DNA of 64,000 nucleotides from Gordionus sp. m RMFG-2023 (lineage: Eukaryota; Nematomorpha; Gordioida; Chordodea; Parachordodidae): the NCBI RefSeq assembly GCF_954871325.1, contig NC_088776.1:3169985-3233984 (forward strand). Direction: 5' to 3'. Positions 19,576-33,025 of the stretch are shown in pieces. The translations under genes and the position numbers were made by a program. Positions within the stretch are counted from its first letter, which is position 1. The number at the start of each line of letters is the position of its first letter. Below the pieces are notes generated by a model that did no database searches, was not told the DNA's origin, and was given only the letters and a program-made list of their open reading frames with translations.

Positions 19576-22500
19576 TTTGTTTAAATATCTGTCTGAACAG
19601 ATGGTATATCTTTCAGTCCGCTCAACCGATTAATTTATGGATTATTGACCAGAAACCTCCCTAAGGTTTCGAGAGAATTATTCGCCCACGTCTTAGGCTG
19701 TGCCCTATGATTAGCATGTGCTCATTCTATCTGCGCTCAATCACCTGTTTTATTTTTGTAGATAACTAAAGATTCATTATTTATTTCTGCCACGTATTTA
19801 TTTTGAGATGTGGTAAAAAGAAAAATCAGAATTATAATAATATAACGACGCACAGGAGTAATATGAAATTAAGGGTTACAATATTTATTAATATTAACTT
19901 ACCAGACCACAACGGGGCTACTCTCTGCGGTTAATTTTATATATTCCTTGATTAAAGATTCCATACGCCCAATTTTAATAGAACACTCATTTCCGCTCTT
20001 TAATCTATTTTAAAGTCGGTCTTCATTTTAAAAAAAATCCATTTTTGTTACACGAAACATAAAAAAAAATTAATTTTATAAGGTTTTTATCGTGTTTTAA
20101 AATGTAAAAAGGGGAGGGGGCTAGGGTGAGTTGATAAGTATTACTTTTTTTGCTAGCTCACATTTTTTTAGGAGGAGACTAGTCAGTGGGCTGAACCCCA
20201 TGAGCCTGGCGAAAAGATTTTTGGCTGAGCAAGTTATACAAAATATATTTTACTGGCTAGTACCGAATAAAAAATAATATCGAGTCTAGCTGAAAAATCT
20301 CGCCAAAATTTTCCACTGGTCGCAAATAAGACTTGACGAAAGAAGATTAACCATTTCTATCTTTTCTTTATTATCGTTCTTAAAATTTATATATCAATGT
20401 TTTTTTAATTCTTACGACTTATAGATGGATTTTAGGCCCTTTTTATCAATTATAAGGTTTAATTGTTGTCATTTTTAAGTGTCAGCATTTTTATCGATTA
20501 AAACCGAAAGGTTCTTGATTATCGTTATAGGAACTAGGTCTATTCAAATAAGAAACGAATACCGAATTATTTCTATTTGATTCATTTATATCCGTTTTTG
20601 AAATTGGCGCCCCTAAATTATGAACTGGCGTTTATTCGAAAATAATTTTTTCCTCGAGCTCTATTAATTCGTATAATTTTTATAAAAATATTTTATTTAC
20701 TTCCTTTTAAACATCGCGTTTATTTATTTTTTGCTAATAAAGTTATATCCTCAATTGATATTTTTAAAAAAATTAAATAAATAGGTCGGATAAACATATT
20801 AAGTTCACTTCCTTAGAAACCTTCCTTCATTTTTATTTGCTTAGAAATCTTGTAGATCCCAATTCCTTCCAATCATTATCGGTAGATTCCTATATCTCAA
20901 TGGAATTTTTACAGAAATTAATTAATATAATCTGACATTGAGAACACGTGATCAAGTTATTGACAAACATTAAAATACGTATTAATTTAAATTTAGAAAT
21001 TGTCAAGTTAAATTTTTTTAAGGCTTACAGGCATCTTTCCAACTAAGAAAAAGTCTTTGACGGAGAGTTAATCATATCACATGACAGATTCGTAGTTTAT
21101 CTATAAAAATGATGAGCGAATAAATTTTGTTATAAAAATATTAATGTCGAAATAAAGCGATATATATATATATAATCAAATAATTTGTCGAAAAATTTAC
21201 TATTCGAATTATTAAAGTAGACGCCACATGATTTTGTCATTTCGGATAAATGTCCTTCAATGGGAGAGCTGAATATACGTATACTTTTTAATGACTAAAT
21301 CGCCATTTTAGATTACTATTTTAAAATTTAATATGATCCATATAAATAGTTTTAATATTAATATATAACTTTTTTTCTAGTCCGCGTAAGTGTGCCATTT
21401 TTTTCAAAAATGTCAGTACTCATATTCATTGGCTAAGAAAGCTACAGAAAATTCAACAATTTCTTTATTCTGCTGAAGACTTATTGTTCAGTTTTAATGC
21501 AGTCCCCCCTCCATTCTTTGGGTGCGTCTCTAACACAGATATGATTAATAGCATGATTCTAGAAGAAGAAACAACAAAAAGAAAACTTTAGGCCTAAGAG
21601 AATGGCCATTTTTTAAAAAAATTTACATTAAAAATGATTATTTTTGTTATAATTGTATCTTATTACATACCTTTATGAGTTCGGTTGGGTCTCGACGAAG
21701 TATACAAAATATGATATAATATATAATAATTTTACATTTATTTTTGTATATCTCGCCGCCGAATTCGCGCCTACAGTGAATGTAGGGTTATTATGCAATA
21801 TGTCGAAATTTAATCTTTTCTTTTGTTATGTACTTCGTAAATACAATATGCGATAAATTAGTCTAGAAAAAAAAAGGATCGAATTATTCGTTACAAATTA
21901 CGAATAAATAAATTGTTGATTATAAATTTATGAAATCAAATTATCAATATTTTATTATTTATTTAGATTTTCTGGAGTCCTAGTATACAGATATAATAAT
22001 ATTTTTAAAGCCTTTATTACCAAACACTGTTGTATATATCAGGTTCAGCATACCATTTCAATAATAGTTACCATTTTAATATAATATGGTAAATATTAAA
22101 AATAAAATTATCCCATATTTGCAAAATCGGGTAAGTTTTGACTCTTTCCCCATGAACAGCTGTTTTCAAAGGGTGACCATATTGTTAACAAAGAGAAAGA
22201 TTATTATTATCCAATATAATTCAGGTTATCACGTGTATTAAATTAGGATTTTCTAATGAAAATGGAAATCCAAAGAAGAAATTGTTTCAGCTGAATTAAA
22301 TGATGAATATCTTGATTGATTGATATCGATTTATGAATCTTTTAGCTAAAAGGAATTGCAGTCCACCCTCTCTTTTAACTATAGCAAACGGTTCAGGCCT
22401 GTTTTATGAATTTGAAGAAATCTTTCTAGAAAGATACATGGCATCGCTTCAAATACTTGGATACTTTAGAGAGCTCTTTTTTTTCTAATTAAAGATGATT

Positions 22501-24960
22501 AATTTTGATATCGTGTTAAATAAATTAAAAATAACTTGCAAACTGTATTTAAAAAACGTAAAAGAAATATAATTATAAAACAAAACATATTAAAAAAAAT
22601 CTCATTTCAAATACTTTGGAGGCCATTTTTACCCTAGTATTTTCAAAAAGTATCTATAATTTTTATACCTTGCGAACACGGAATATAATTTTTAAAAATT
22701 TGAAATAGTTAAATAATATAAGTGCTAACAGAATTTGTCTAAATTTTTTTCTAACGTGAAGTTTAGTCACCCTATAAAATGTTAATATAATTTTTTTTAA
22801 AAAAAATCGTATAGAAAAAAATCGTACTTCTAACGCGCTGCATTTATAGTAAACGCGTTATCTTCAAGCGTTTGCGTTATCACAGCTGATTCAATTTTTA
22901 AAACTAATTTAAGATAAAGCTAAAATAATTATTTTATATAATATTTTAAAAAAAATCATATACCTTTTTATCGAATTCGCAATTTATTTTTATTAAAAGA
23001 TCCCATAATTTTTCATCAACGCATCGCAACATATGTTTTTCAAATTTTATCAACGTTTTATCATAACGCTCCATATTTATACCTATGTATTACTGGCTTT
23101 ATTTTATAATAATGCTACCTTACTTGACGCTTGTACAAAAAGAATTTACTATGAATACGACTAAAGGAAACTCTTTTGAATTACATTAATATTGGATAAA
23201 AAAAATCATAACTTGAATCAGGGTCCTGTAAGACGGGGTAGCATGAACAATGCCCCGAAAAATATTAGCTTTATATTTCCTTCCCATTCTTTCCATTTTT
23301 TTTTTGCCTGATTCAGGTTTACATAAAATTAAGAAAATATGGGAAATCTTTTACTGCATCATATTTTGTAATAAATCGAATAATATAATGATAAACAATC
23401 ATGAAATTATCAAAGTTATCTCTCGACTAAATCTAAATGCATAAAAATAAACAATTTTATAGTTTTCATCCCTAAAAGCTCCAAAAATTAGGGCCATGTC
23501 TAGATCTAAATTTGCGCCGGGTCTTTACCGTAAAAAATTATTTTGCCACGTCTCTCATTTAAATAGATGATTTCATACACGTATAAATAGAATCAGAAAA
23601 AGTAAATGATAATATCGATCAAAGATCTACAAGGAAAATTCAACTCATTGAGAAAAGTAATAGCCATCAGGTATTTAATTTTAGTAGAAAAAGTCCTCTA
23701 AATTTTTACATCTATTAATTAAGCTATTTAATTTGTCAAAATGTGTTATGAAATTGATATCTTCTATAAAAAAAAAATGCACCAATTTGCACTACTAAAT
23801 CTTATCGTAAATTATTATAATACCGCTTTCCTTAAAATCTGTTATTTAATCATTTAATTGGTAATAACATTTAAAACGTGTTTATCATTTTAAGGTCGAA
23901 TTATATATATATCTATATTTTTCTTTAAAAAAATCAATAATTTAAAGGTACAATTACAATATAATCACTATTCCATCCAAGGTTAAATGAAAAATAAACG
24001 CAATTTTGCCGATTGTCGTTTTAATTAATAAGTTATAAAACACAAGAAAAAGTCATTTTTGCTGATTATTATCATTTTATAATAGCCAATGCATTCAAGT
24101 TAGATTTTTAAAAAAATTTATTTTATAAAATAGTTTTAGATATGGCGGAGTTTAAAGCACAAGCTGCTTTCCTCGTATCATGCCCACAAAATAATTTACA
24201 TTATTCGAAACTTAAATTTATGTTTACTTGGGAGACGTCCATCTTGTGCCAAAATTTTATATTTATGTAAAAAATATATTCTACAATAAGAGATAATTTA
24301 TCCAATTAAACGCATGTATATAAATGTAGATAATTTTTTAAAAAGTGAAGTTTTGTAAAAGAATTTTTGCCTCATAAAAGTTTTTGTTAAGCATTTGTGG
24401 CGAATACTTAAATTATTTGTTTTGTAATATATTCGCCTCCATAGCGGGGGAAAGAGAAAGATATAATGGGTTACCCTTGATATAATTAGAGGGTATGCTC
24501 TGCGCTTGCGTAGTATAATATATGGTACAGACCTGCAGAATACGTAGTTTATGATTGAATTTACTTAAAATGATTCCATTTTGTTTACTCAGAGGATCGG
24601 CATGGGGAAAGAAAGAAAGAAAGAAAGAATATTACTTAACAAAACTAAAAATAAATAAATAAATAAAATTGATTTAATTTAATTTAAAAAAAAAGGATCA
24701 AAGTTTCTTATCTAAATTGAAAATAAAATTTTTATTTTCAAAAGGAATTGCATTATAAAAAATTTATCATTTTCACCTTGTAATGTTGAAGATTATCGAA
24801 TTTATACAAAATTTTGTAAAAAAGCAAATGATATTCGGATAAACAATATTATACCTTTTTCTTTATTGATTTTTTTTTAAAGAGATTTAATATATATAAT
24901 AAATAAAGAAGATATTAGGAAAAATTTTTTTTTTATTAAACACTATCTTTTTGAATTCCG
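19576..24960. other. Gene desert, AT-rich
   Basis: No coding sequence recognised. A member of the small palindrome family lies at 21678-21771 and a short (AAAG)n at 24610-24628. ORFs here are short and rich in F/I/L/N/K as expected by chance. Confidence 0.55.
21678..21771. mobile_element. Small palindromic element, family C
   Basis: GAGTTCGGTTGGGTCTCGAC with GAAGTATACAAAATATG at the left faces TTTTTGTATATCTCGCCGCC and GAATTCGCGCC at the right. Same layout as the copies at 7319, 46587 and 48171. Confidence 0.65.
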
Positions 24961-24964
24961 GCTA

Positions 24965-25146
24965 AGTGTTGTTATAAATTATCTAACTTTGACCATCTCT
25001 CCTAGTCAAGCTTTTAGCCCTAAAAAACTGAATTAAGCAGCCTCTGAGTCTCAACTTGAAGATCGATTCCAATATTTTTGGGTAAAATCAAATCCACGTT
25101 GTTTTATAGTTGACTAAACTTAGCTAGTTTAACAACACTATATCCG
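24965..25146. mobile_element. MITE with TAGTGTTGTTAAA-type ends, variant shared with 2760-2975
   Basis: The left end is AAGTGTTGTTATAAATTATC and the right end GTTTAACAACACTA. The interior (TTGACCATCTCTCCTAGTCA, then CTGAATTAAGC, CTCAACTTGAAG and GTTGTTTTATAGTTGACTAA) is matched in reverse order and strand by the relic in the RPTP intron at 2760-2975. Confidence 0.65.
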
Positions 25147-25419
25147 GCTTGGGATTGGACAGATCCAAACTAAAATTTATAGCGACACGTGATCTCTCTC
25201 CTTCGTAACGAAAATTCGATTGGATATTTTCTTATAAAAAAAAAAAAATTATTCATATAGTAGATGAAGAAAATTTTTTAAAAAAATAATGCGATTAAAA
25301 GTTGAAACTATAACAAACGATAAAGGAAAATTATCCTTATAAACCAGAATCTCTAAATATATGAATTATTGTGAAACTAATTATAAGATATAGGAATAAT
25401 ATAAAATAATTCGGGTTAA

Positions 25420-26900
25420 AGAAGATATAACAAGAATAAAACTACAAAATATGCAGTGTTTTTGAGTGTGGAAAATATGGCCACATAAGATGTTGTAATA
25501 ATAAGGGTGAAACTACTCCCAAATGTAAAAGATGTATAGGGGGGGGGGTATAGGTCTCAGCGTCGATAAATTATGTTATCTGCCGAGCTTGTAAAATCAC
25601 GAAGATATTTCCCAAAGTATTGCATTGGGAAAATGGGGAAACCTAGAAACCTAGAGTATCGTTAATATATCGGTAATTTGTTTCTATTATTGCAACAGGG
25701 CAGATTATCCAGATAGAGATTCAATGGTGGTTAAAATGAAATATTTAGAAGTATTATCGGTAATTTGTTTCTATTATTGAAACAGAGCAGATTATCCAGA
25801 AAGAGATTCAATGGTGGTTAAAATGAAATATTTAGAAGTATTATCGTGCGCTCAAATTTAGCATATCACTTGTTTAAAATTGAGTTTGCCTTTCTTATCA
25901 ATTTCGTCTCAAAATTTTAACTGGTTTATAATATAATATTATCGTCTGCCTTTTTAATTCCTTAAATCATCTATTTTAAAAAGATAAACTATTTTACATT
26001 TTATATAATATCGAAGTTAATTTGCATGAAATTATACAACTAGGAAGGAAATTCTATAGCCTCCCCCCTTCCCTTAGTATTCTTAGCCATGTAACAAGGG
26101 TGTGTCGGTTTTCTTGAACCCAAGTTCTTAAATAAATGAATGAAAAAGCTAACCTTTTTAAGATGGTTTCTAACACCGAGCGGTAATTTAACAAATTTGC
26201 AGGTTACCATTTGAAATGCATTATTTGAGTTAGCAACGCAGCGTTTTAATTGGTCAATTTGTTCGCACTATTATACCTGAAAAAAGAGATGAACACTGAG
26301 AGGATAAATTTAACAAATTCTTAAGGAGGAATAAGATTATGCAAATAAAATATGCCGACCAAGAGAGGTTGTGTGTGATATCGTAAATAATTGTGGCCTA
26401 TGAAACATAAAAATTTAATAATATCAAGTGTTAATGTTTGAAAGTAATATTGAATATGATCAAAGTCGTCAAGTAAAATTAACGGTTAGGAATAAAAAAA
26501 TTCTGTATGCTACTTGATACGGGTGCGGCCATATTAGTTATGGGGTATGAGTATGACAAATATCGTAGGTTTTGGCTCAACGGCCATATAAATTTAAGAT
26601 AAAATGACCGGGAGACAATTTTCCAGATCAGGAATAGAGGTTTAAGGAAGCAAATTGACTAGGAATTTAACCAAGAGGTTGATTCAATGCAAAATAGGTG
26701 TCTCATGGAAGACAAGGTTCGATGGAGAGATTATAAGAGGAATCTCGTGATTATACGGACGGGGAAAACTTGCAAAATTGGAGGAAAAAAAAATAGGCGT
26801 AACAGCGAAACGAAACAGGTAAAATGGAAAATTACCCGAGTCTACATTTTATCAGTGTGAAATAGACGAATCGGTATGGTTTATTATTAAAGATAAATAA
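25420..26900 (+). mobile_element. Fossil Ty3/gypsy-like retroelement fragment (gag zinc knuckle, protease region)
   Basis: A broken retroelement copy. At about 25460 there is a CCHC-type zinc knuckle as found at the end of gag, and near 26500 a DTGA-type aspartic protease site. Reverse transcriptase and integrase were not recognised here and no LTRs are visible. Several breaks separate the recognisable parts. An 87 bp segment inside it is duplicated in tandem (25669-25843). It looks old, and family assignment rests on the order knuckle then protease. Confidence 0.55.
25669..25843 (+). repeat. 87 bp tandem duplication
   Basis: Two nearly identical units beginning ATCGGTAATTTGTTTCTATT. They differ by only a few bases, so the duplication is recent compared with the decayed element that contains it. 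Confidence 0.9.
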
Positions 26901-27207
26901 TTTATATTAATGACAAAGAGCGTCTGGCACACAATTAGGACTCCCCTTCTAATCAAATTGAAGGGGAGTCGGTTTTATCTCAGCCAATGAAATGCGTTGT
27001 TCTCCAACCCCAATAACCAATGAGAAAAGTGCATCCAAAAATGATATAGTATATTAGATATTTAAAAAAAAATTAATATTTTGGATATAAATTGTTGCAA
27101 GTACCTTAAAAGTGAAATATAAGACATACATGCCTTGGTCGATAAAAAAAAAGGTTAAAATAAAAATTTATTTAATACTTTTATTATAGACCCGTTATAA
27201 ATGAATG

Positions 27208-27541
27208 AATGACATATAATAATACCTAGACTGACGATGCATTCATAATATCGCATTTGGAAGCGTCATTGAATGCAAATCAGCTGGACCCACCATTTTG
27301 GTAACCCATATAGTAATTAATCTTATGTTAAAACTACTGTTAAGTTGAATACTTGCTTCCTTATTATCTGGATGATCAGGCAATTCTTTAAAAAAGTTTG
27401 CCTCAGATATAGGAATAAATTGGCCTCACGGTTAAAATTTTTAATGATGATATGGATAAACAAAATGGCGTCCCCAGCTGTTTTCTTTGATATACACTAT
27501 TAATGAATGCAACGTCAATTTAGGTATTATTATATGTCATT
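27208..27541 (-). mobile_element. MITE family A, copy 2
   Basis: Ends AATGACATATAATAATACCT and inverted AGGTATTATTATATGTCATT. The interior has CAAATCAGCTGG...CCATTTTGGTAACCC on one side and AAAATGGCGTCCCCAGCTG on the other, inverted relative to copies 1 and 3. About 334 bp, the best preserved ends of the family. Confidence 0.88.
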
Positions 27542-27630
27542 GTTATAAATACACATATTACTAAACATTGACCTAATTATATAATTTCAAATAAAACTTA
27601 CGTAGATAATTTAAGGGTAACTTTGAATTC

Positions 27631-27798
27631 ATAGTGGCGCGATTGCGATACAGCTGATCGATTTTTAAAAATCGGTTTATGAGATCAATTTCTATTTACT
27701 AATAATAACTCTAAGAAATAATGATTTAAATAAAGAAAAATTGACCTCATAAACAGATCATTACAAAAACTGTCAGCTGTTAAACCGCGATCGCTATT
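27631..27798. mobile_element. 168 bp hairpin element (foldback MITE)
   Basis: ATAGTGGCGCGATTGCGATA and CAGCTGATCGAT at the left face AAACTGTCAGCTGTT and AAACCGCGATCGCTAT at the right. The inner parts also pair (TTTATGAGATCAATTT with AAAATTGACCTCATAAA), so nearly the whole unit forms one stem. No ORF. Confidence 0.75.
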
Positions 27799-29239
27799 TA
27801 TAAAAGATAAATTGAAAAGATATAAAAAAAAAATTAGTTGAAATTTCCTTTAAAAGATACAAATTAAAAGTCAAGCTAAAATAAATAGTTTAAATAATTA
27901 TAAAAAGGACAAGTAAATCCCCTCCCCCTCTTCTTCAAAAAAAAACGATAATTAGTAAAATAGTAATATGATAAAATAAAATAACCAATAATTATAAAAG
28001 TAAAACAAACTATTACAAAAAAAAAATGGGGCATTTTAAAATGATTTTTGAGAGAGGAAGTATATTTCAGAAGGGAATCCCTCTATGGATAGGAACGATT
28101 TAGATGGACTCAACTTAAGATTGATTGCTTAATATTAGAGCCCTGATCATTATTGGATGTCACTGTCATAAATAGAAGTAAATATTTGTTACTTATATAA
28201 AAATTAGTTATTTTTAGAAAATATTATTTTATAAATATATCTTTTCTTTATAGAAAAATTATTCTGATTAATAGAAATATCATAATTGCGACATATTCAT
28301 ATATATTTTATTATATTTATTCATATCTCGTTCTTTTTAAATTTTTATATTGTTACCTTTTTTCATTTATTAATTTATTTTTATCAATCAATTTCATTTT
28401 CAAGTTTTCCTTGGCGTAATATATTTCTATTATTTTTAAATTTCCCGGCATTATATTTTTTCACCATTTTCAAATTTCTAGTCAAGGATATTAGACTTTT
28501 TTTAAAAAAACACTGAAGATAGTAAAAATCATACCAAAAAGCAAAAAAGCATAGTATAAAAAATTTAATTTTAAAATATTTTTAGCAATCATAATAGCAA
28601 ATAATGGAAGAATTGTTGAAAGAATAATTGAGAGACAGGATATAGAGCCATCTAAAGGTTAGTTATTCTAAAAAAACATTTGGGCAGTTTTATAATAACT
28701 TAGCTGGTATTATTTAATAAATAATTTTACATTTTTATGTACTTATGGAGGTTTTTTTTTGAACACCTACTTTGAAAATGGATTTAATTTAATTATGTAA
28801 TAATAAAATAATTGAATTGATAAATAGATTCATATGATATGATTATTATGAAGAACCTGGTAATAGTAAGGATGGAATAGTAAAATATCAATCATACAAA
28901 TGATACAAATAAGAATTTTAGATATTTAATTTAGTAGAATGAGATTGCAACAATGTGCAGCAATAATTTTTTTTTAAAATAATTTTAATTTACATCTCAA
29001 TATTTAGACATAAACTTTAAAACTAATATCTTTATACAAAACTAGAGTACAATGATCACCCATATGATATAGCCAATTTTTTAGGTAAAGATAATATTAG
29101 CCCAAGAAGAAAGACATATACTTCTTAAAAAGGTATATATTAAAGATACCTATGATAAATATTATATTTAATAATAGATTTATAATCCACCCCTCAATTT
29201 TCAATATCCCCAAACTTTATGTGCTAATCGAAAGTTAAA
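27799..29239. other. AT-rich intergenic DNA, nothing recognised
   Basis: Only AT-rich sequence and short chance ORFs such as the F-rich one at 28286-28516. A coding-like signal begins only with the hAT element at 29240. Confidence 0.55.
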
Positions 29240-30042
29240 ATTTCAATTTAGCTATTTTACTAGATGGTTATGGCTAGCATACTCCATCCGAGACAGTGGA
29301 ACTTATTGCAAGATACGTGTCCTGTTTGGACCACGATATGCTGGCAGAAATCTAGTTAAGTTTAACACTCTTGTTAAGACTCCTTTCAACAAATACAAAG
29401 ATCCGGCGGAAATGATCCTGTATTAATGGAGAGCCTCATTAGTGGCAATAAAAATGCTACTTATCTTAGCCCTAGAATACAAAATGAGATAATTGATATT
29501 TGCATCAATATCATTTTAAAAAAATTGATTGCTGAAAATCAATTTTGCCCCATGCTTCTCAATTTTAGCAGATATGACCACGGACATTGCTGGCATTGAG
29601 TAGATGTCATTGTGTCGCGATTTGTAGATACTCATAATAACATTATCAAGGAAATGTTTATACAATTTATTCCTGTTTCAAGCATGACTGGGTCTGCTTT
29701 AGCGGATGTAATATTCGAGAATCTTAAAAAATGAAAGGTAATAATTTATATTATTATAAAATTATTTTCAAAAATATAGCTAAATATAAATATACGTGGG
29801 CAAGGGTATAATGGAGCACGTACAATAAGTGGACAATTCAGCTATATATGTCCACTGTGCTGCCCATTCACTCAACTTAGCAATATCGGATTCATGTTCT
29901 TTACCATTGATATCAAATTGCTTAGATATAATTTTAAATTAAATTTTTTTATATTTATATCAGGTAAAATATCTAGCATCTATGAGATGTTTAAATACCC
30001 CAAGCGTCAAAATATTTTGAACAGAATTATATCTAAAACTCC

Positions 30043-30468
30043 TTGCCCAACAAGGAGAAAAAAATTGCAAAAAGCTTGTCCAACAAGATGGAGTCTTCGT
30101 CAAACAGCTTTTATGGAGTTATAGAAGAACCGATTATTAATGCTCTTACAGAAATATCACAATGGTCTGAAAGAGATATTTCTTCAGAAGCAAGCAAGTT
30201 ACTGGATTTAATACTTATACCAAATTTTTTTTTCGCATTAGAATGTATTAATAAATTATTTAATTATACAACTATTTTATGTAATACTTTTCAAAAACCT
30301 GATATTGATTTGATTGAGATGATAATAGCAGAGACAATTTTATTAGAACTCAAGGAAATTAGAGCTAATGCTGATGAGGAATTTCATATTTTATATGTTA
30401 TTGTTGAATCAAAAGCAGAGCTTATTTGTCTCCCTTGCAGCAAGGCAAGCTTATCGTCCAAATATTAA
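30043..30468 (+). pseudogene. hAT transposase fragment (central helical region)
   Basis: 141 codons, including LSNKMESSSNSFYGVIEEPI and LECINKLFNYTTILCNTFQK followed by DIDLIEMI. The pattern TRW..R...F..V......V..L, then L...N.L...LQ..D.D...A..L, is that of ZMYM1-like hAT transposases between the catalytic core and hATC. Confidence 0.72.
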
Positions 30469-30518
30469 TATAGGGTCAATTAGAAGAATATTATAAAATA
30501 AATGTCTTTATACTTCTT

Positions 30519-31035
30519 TTGGATACATTTATAACCCAAGTAAATGAATGGTTTTTAATTCATCAAGCTGCACTTACCAATCTGCAGATATTACTTCCGC
30601 AAAAGCCCTCTGAACCTTTTTCAGATGGTGATAGAAAAAAAATAAAATATTTGGCAGATTTTTATCATGAAGACATTAATGTATCTCATGATGCTTTATT
30701 AGCTGAATGCCAACTATGGTATAAAAGTTTAAATATGGTTGATATAGTCACAAAAAATTCTATGGATGCTTTGCATCATTTCAAACATCTTTTAGATTAT
30801 TTTCCCAATATATTGAAATTATTATATATATTAGCAACTCTTCCCATTAGCACTGCAACTAATGAGAGAACATTCTCTTCTTTAAGAAGATAAAAAACTT
30901 ACCTAAGAAGTACAACTTCTGAAAGTAGATTGAATGGTCTGGCCCTTTTGAATATTCATAGGCATTTGACGCCAAGCACAGATGAGATAATTGAAAAATT
31001 AGCTCAATCCCAACGAAGATTGGATTTTACATTAT
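30519..31035 (+). pseudogene. hAT transposase C-terminal domain with one internal stop
   Basis: Begins MDTFITQVNEWFLIHQAALT. The hATC core is PNILKLLYILATLPISTATN followed by ERTFSSLRR. One TAA replaces the codon expected for isoleucine after RR (family pattern SSLRRIKTYLRSTM), and the same frame then reads KTYLRSTTSESRLNG to LDFTL and a stop at 31033-31035. Confidence 0.8.
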
Positions 31036-31038
31036 AAA

Positions 31039-32150
31039 AATATAATGTTTCTATAATATTTTTTGTGCGATCATTTTTTAATGTCTTATATATTTTACTT
31101 TTACATAAAAAATATAATTATTCAAATTTCCAACATTTAAATTTTTTATACTTTATTTATAAATTTTAAAGGCTCAAAAAAATTTAAATTTCTATAATGG
31201 GTTATTTATTTTATAGTCATTCATATCCTGGTTATATCCACTTAATATTTTATAATTCAGATTTATTTAAAGTATTTATATGCCGCCGGTAATATCCGTT
31301 TAATATTTTTAATTCAAATTTATTATTATATACCGGTTTATATATTTAATTTTTTTATAATTCATATAAATTTAAATTTGTGTATTATAAATAGTTATTA
31401 GTCCTAATAAATTTATGCTTGATATTTTTAAAAAACAATAATTTTATTTTAAAAATTTTTTATTATCCCCCCCCCCCCCACTCACACCAAATTCCTGCGT
31501 ACGCGCATGAAATCAGCAGCTCATTATTTTCCTTATAGGTAGAAGACTTAGACATTGGTGAGAATATAAAATTTCTAAGACTTTTGTGTATATTCATTCT
31601 CTGCTTGATTAATCACAATATTTTCAAATTTAACTATTATTTTTAAGAAATCAATTTTAAAAATAAAATTATAATTTTTTTTGAACATTTTTTAGAAATT
31701 ATATACAAATAGTTTTCTAATTATTAAAAAAAAAAACAAATGAGACGGAATTTTATTTTAGTTTCATAAAAATTTTAATGCAAATATGGGAAACCAAAAA
31801 TGGTATTAACAGCTGATTTGTATTGATACACATTTATATGAATGCGTCCTCAGTAATTGTCAATAATTTTACCAACAAATGATTAATAATCAGAATTGCC
31901 ATTAAAAAACTCATCAAGGAGAATTTTGAATGAATTTAAAGTTAATGTTGAGATATCGTTTTTGATTCATAATCAGAATTTCATAGAAAATAAAAATTTG
32001 TCAAAATGACCGTGAGACATCTCTTAAATATAAGAAATAATAGGAAGGGATGATAAATCCATCTTTACTTATAACAAAGAATCTCAATTTCAATCTAGCC
32101 GTTTTAATTTATACCTATCCTTGATTCTTCACATGGGCACAAATTGTTTA
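31039..32150. other. AT-rich intergenic DNA; MITE-like half at 31785-31850
   Basis: Contains a C10-type homopolymer at 31467-31478. A single-sided remnant (AAACCAAAAATGG, AACAGCTGATTTGTATTGA) has the box vocabulary of MITE family A. Otherwise nothing recognised. Confidence 0.5.
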
Positions 32151-32488
32151 AAATAAAGCCTTAACATCAGAGTAGGGTTTATACGAGAGAAAATTATTTG
32201 AGGTAAATAGTCCCATATTTACTTCACCCCCCCCCCTCCTTACCCTACCCATAGGAACCTACCTTTCAAGACAATATGTAGACAAATAGATCCCCCCCCC
32301 TCAATGTGTTTTAGACTGACACTTATAAATAAAGCCTTATCATCAGAGTATGGTTTATACGAGAGAAAATTATTTGAGGTAAACAGTCCTACATTTGCCT
32401 CCTCCCATCACCCTACCCATAGAAACCTTCCCTTTAAAACAATATGTAGACAGATAGATACCCCCCCCCCCTTTCACCAAGTCTCTTA
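32151..32488 (+). repeat. 176 bp tandem duplication with poly-C tracts
   Basis: Two units begin AAATAAAGCCTTA and share ATCAGAGTA, GGTTTATACGAGAGAAAATT, TAGACAAATAGAT or TAGACAGATAGAT, and end in C9-C12 tracts (32229, 32292, 32461). Identity by eye is roughly 85-90 per cent. Confidence 0.9.
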
Positions 32489-33025
32489 AAGGGACACTTG
32501 ATCATCATAACTAGAATAAATTTTTATAAAAGGCTAAAAAAAATCGATACATTTTAAATTAGTTTCTTAAACCCCCGTTCGTATTACCCCGATTAATTTA
32601 AATCTGGGATAAAACCTAACAAAAGCGTATAAAATTATATTTTTTGTTTTTATTTATTTATATATATATATATTTCTTCTTATGAATTCAAAAAAAATGA
32701 AGTTAAAACATGGCAACGAAGGGAGTATATTAAATTTAAAATATGGTTGCAAAAAAAAATTATATATATATATATTTATTTCAAAAGTGAGAAAATTTAA
32801 AAATCAAATAGATTGGCATATGTAGTAATATGATTGGCATATATAGTAATAATAAATATAGATGAATTCCCCAATACGTTTAAATGATATATAGGATAAA
32901 AAATAAAATAACTCGATGGAAAAAAAAATCCTAAACCTAATTTGCTTCAAGATAAAAAAAAATCGTTTAAATTAAATGGGAATTTATGTTTCGTGTTGCG
33001 TGTTTATAATGCATATTTTCGAAAA

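Larger units (their letters stand above)
29240..31038 (+). mobile_element. hAT DNA transposon of the ZMYM1/DUF4371 type, decayed
   Basis: Pieces of one transposase lie in order on the plus strand. At 29255-29400 is a TTF-type zinc finger segment (RDSGTYCKICVLFGP). At about 29405-29735 is a DUF4371-like region (SGNKNATYLSPRIQNEIIDI, and later SSMTGSALADVIFENLKK). At 29795-29890 is the equivalent of the G..YDGAS..SG and HSLNL motifs. At 30043-30468 is a helical insertion, and at 30519-31035 the hATC domain. The last part is interrupted only by one TAA at 30891-30893, after which the same frame continues TYLRSTTSESRLNGLALLNI to a natural stop. Several other frame changes occur upstream. Terminal inverted repeats were not found. 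Confidence 0.82.
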
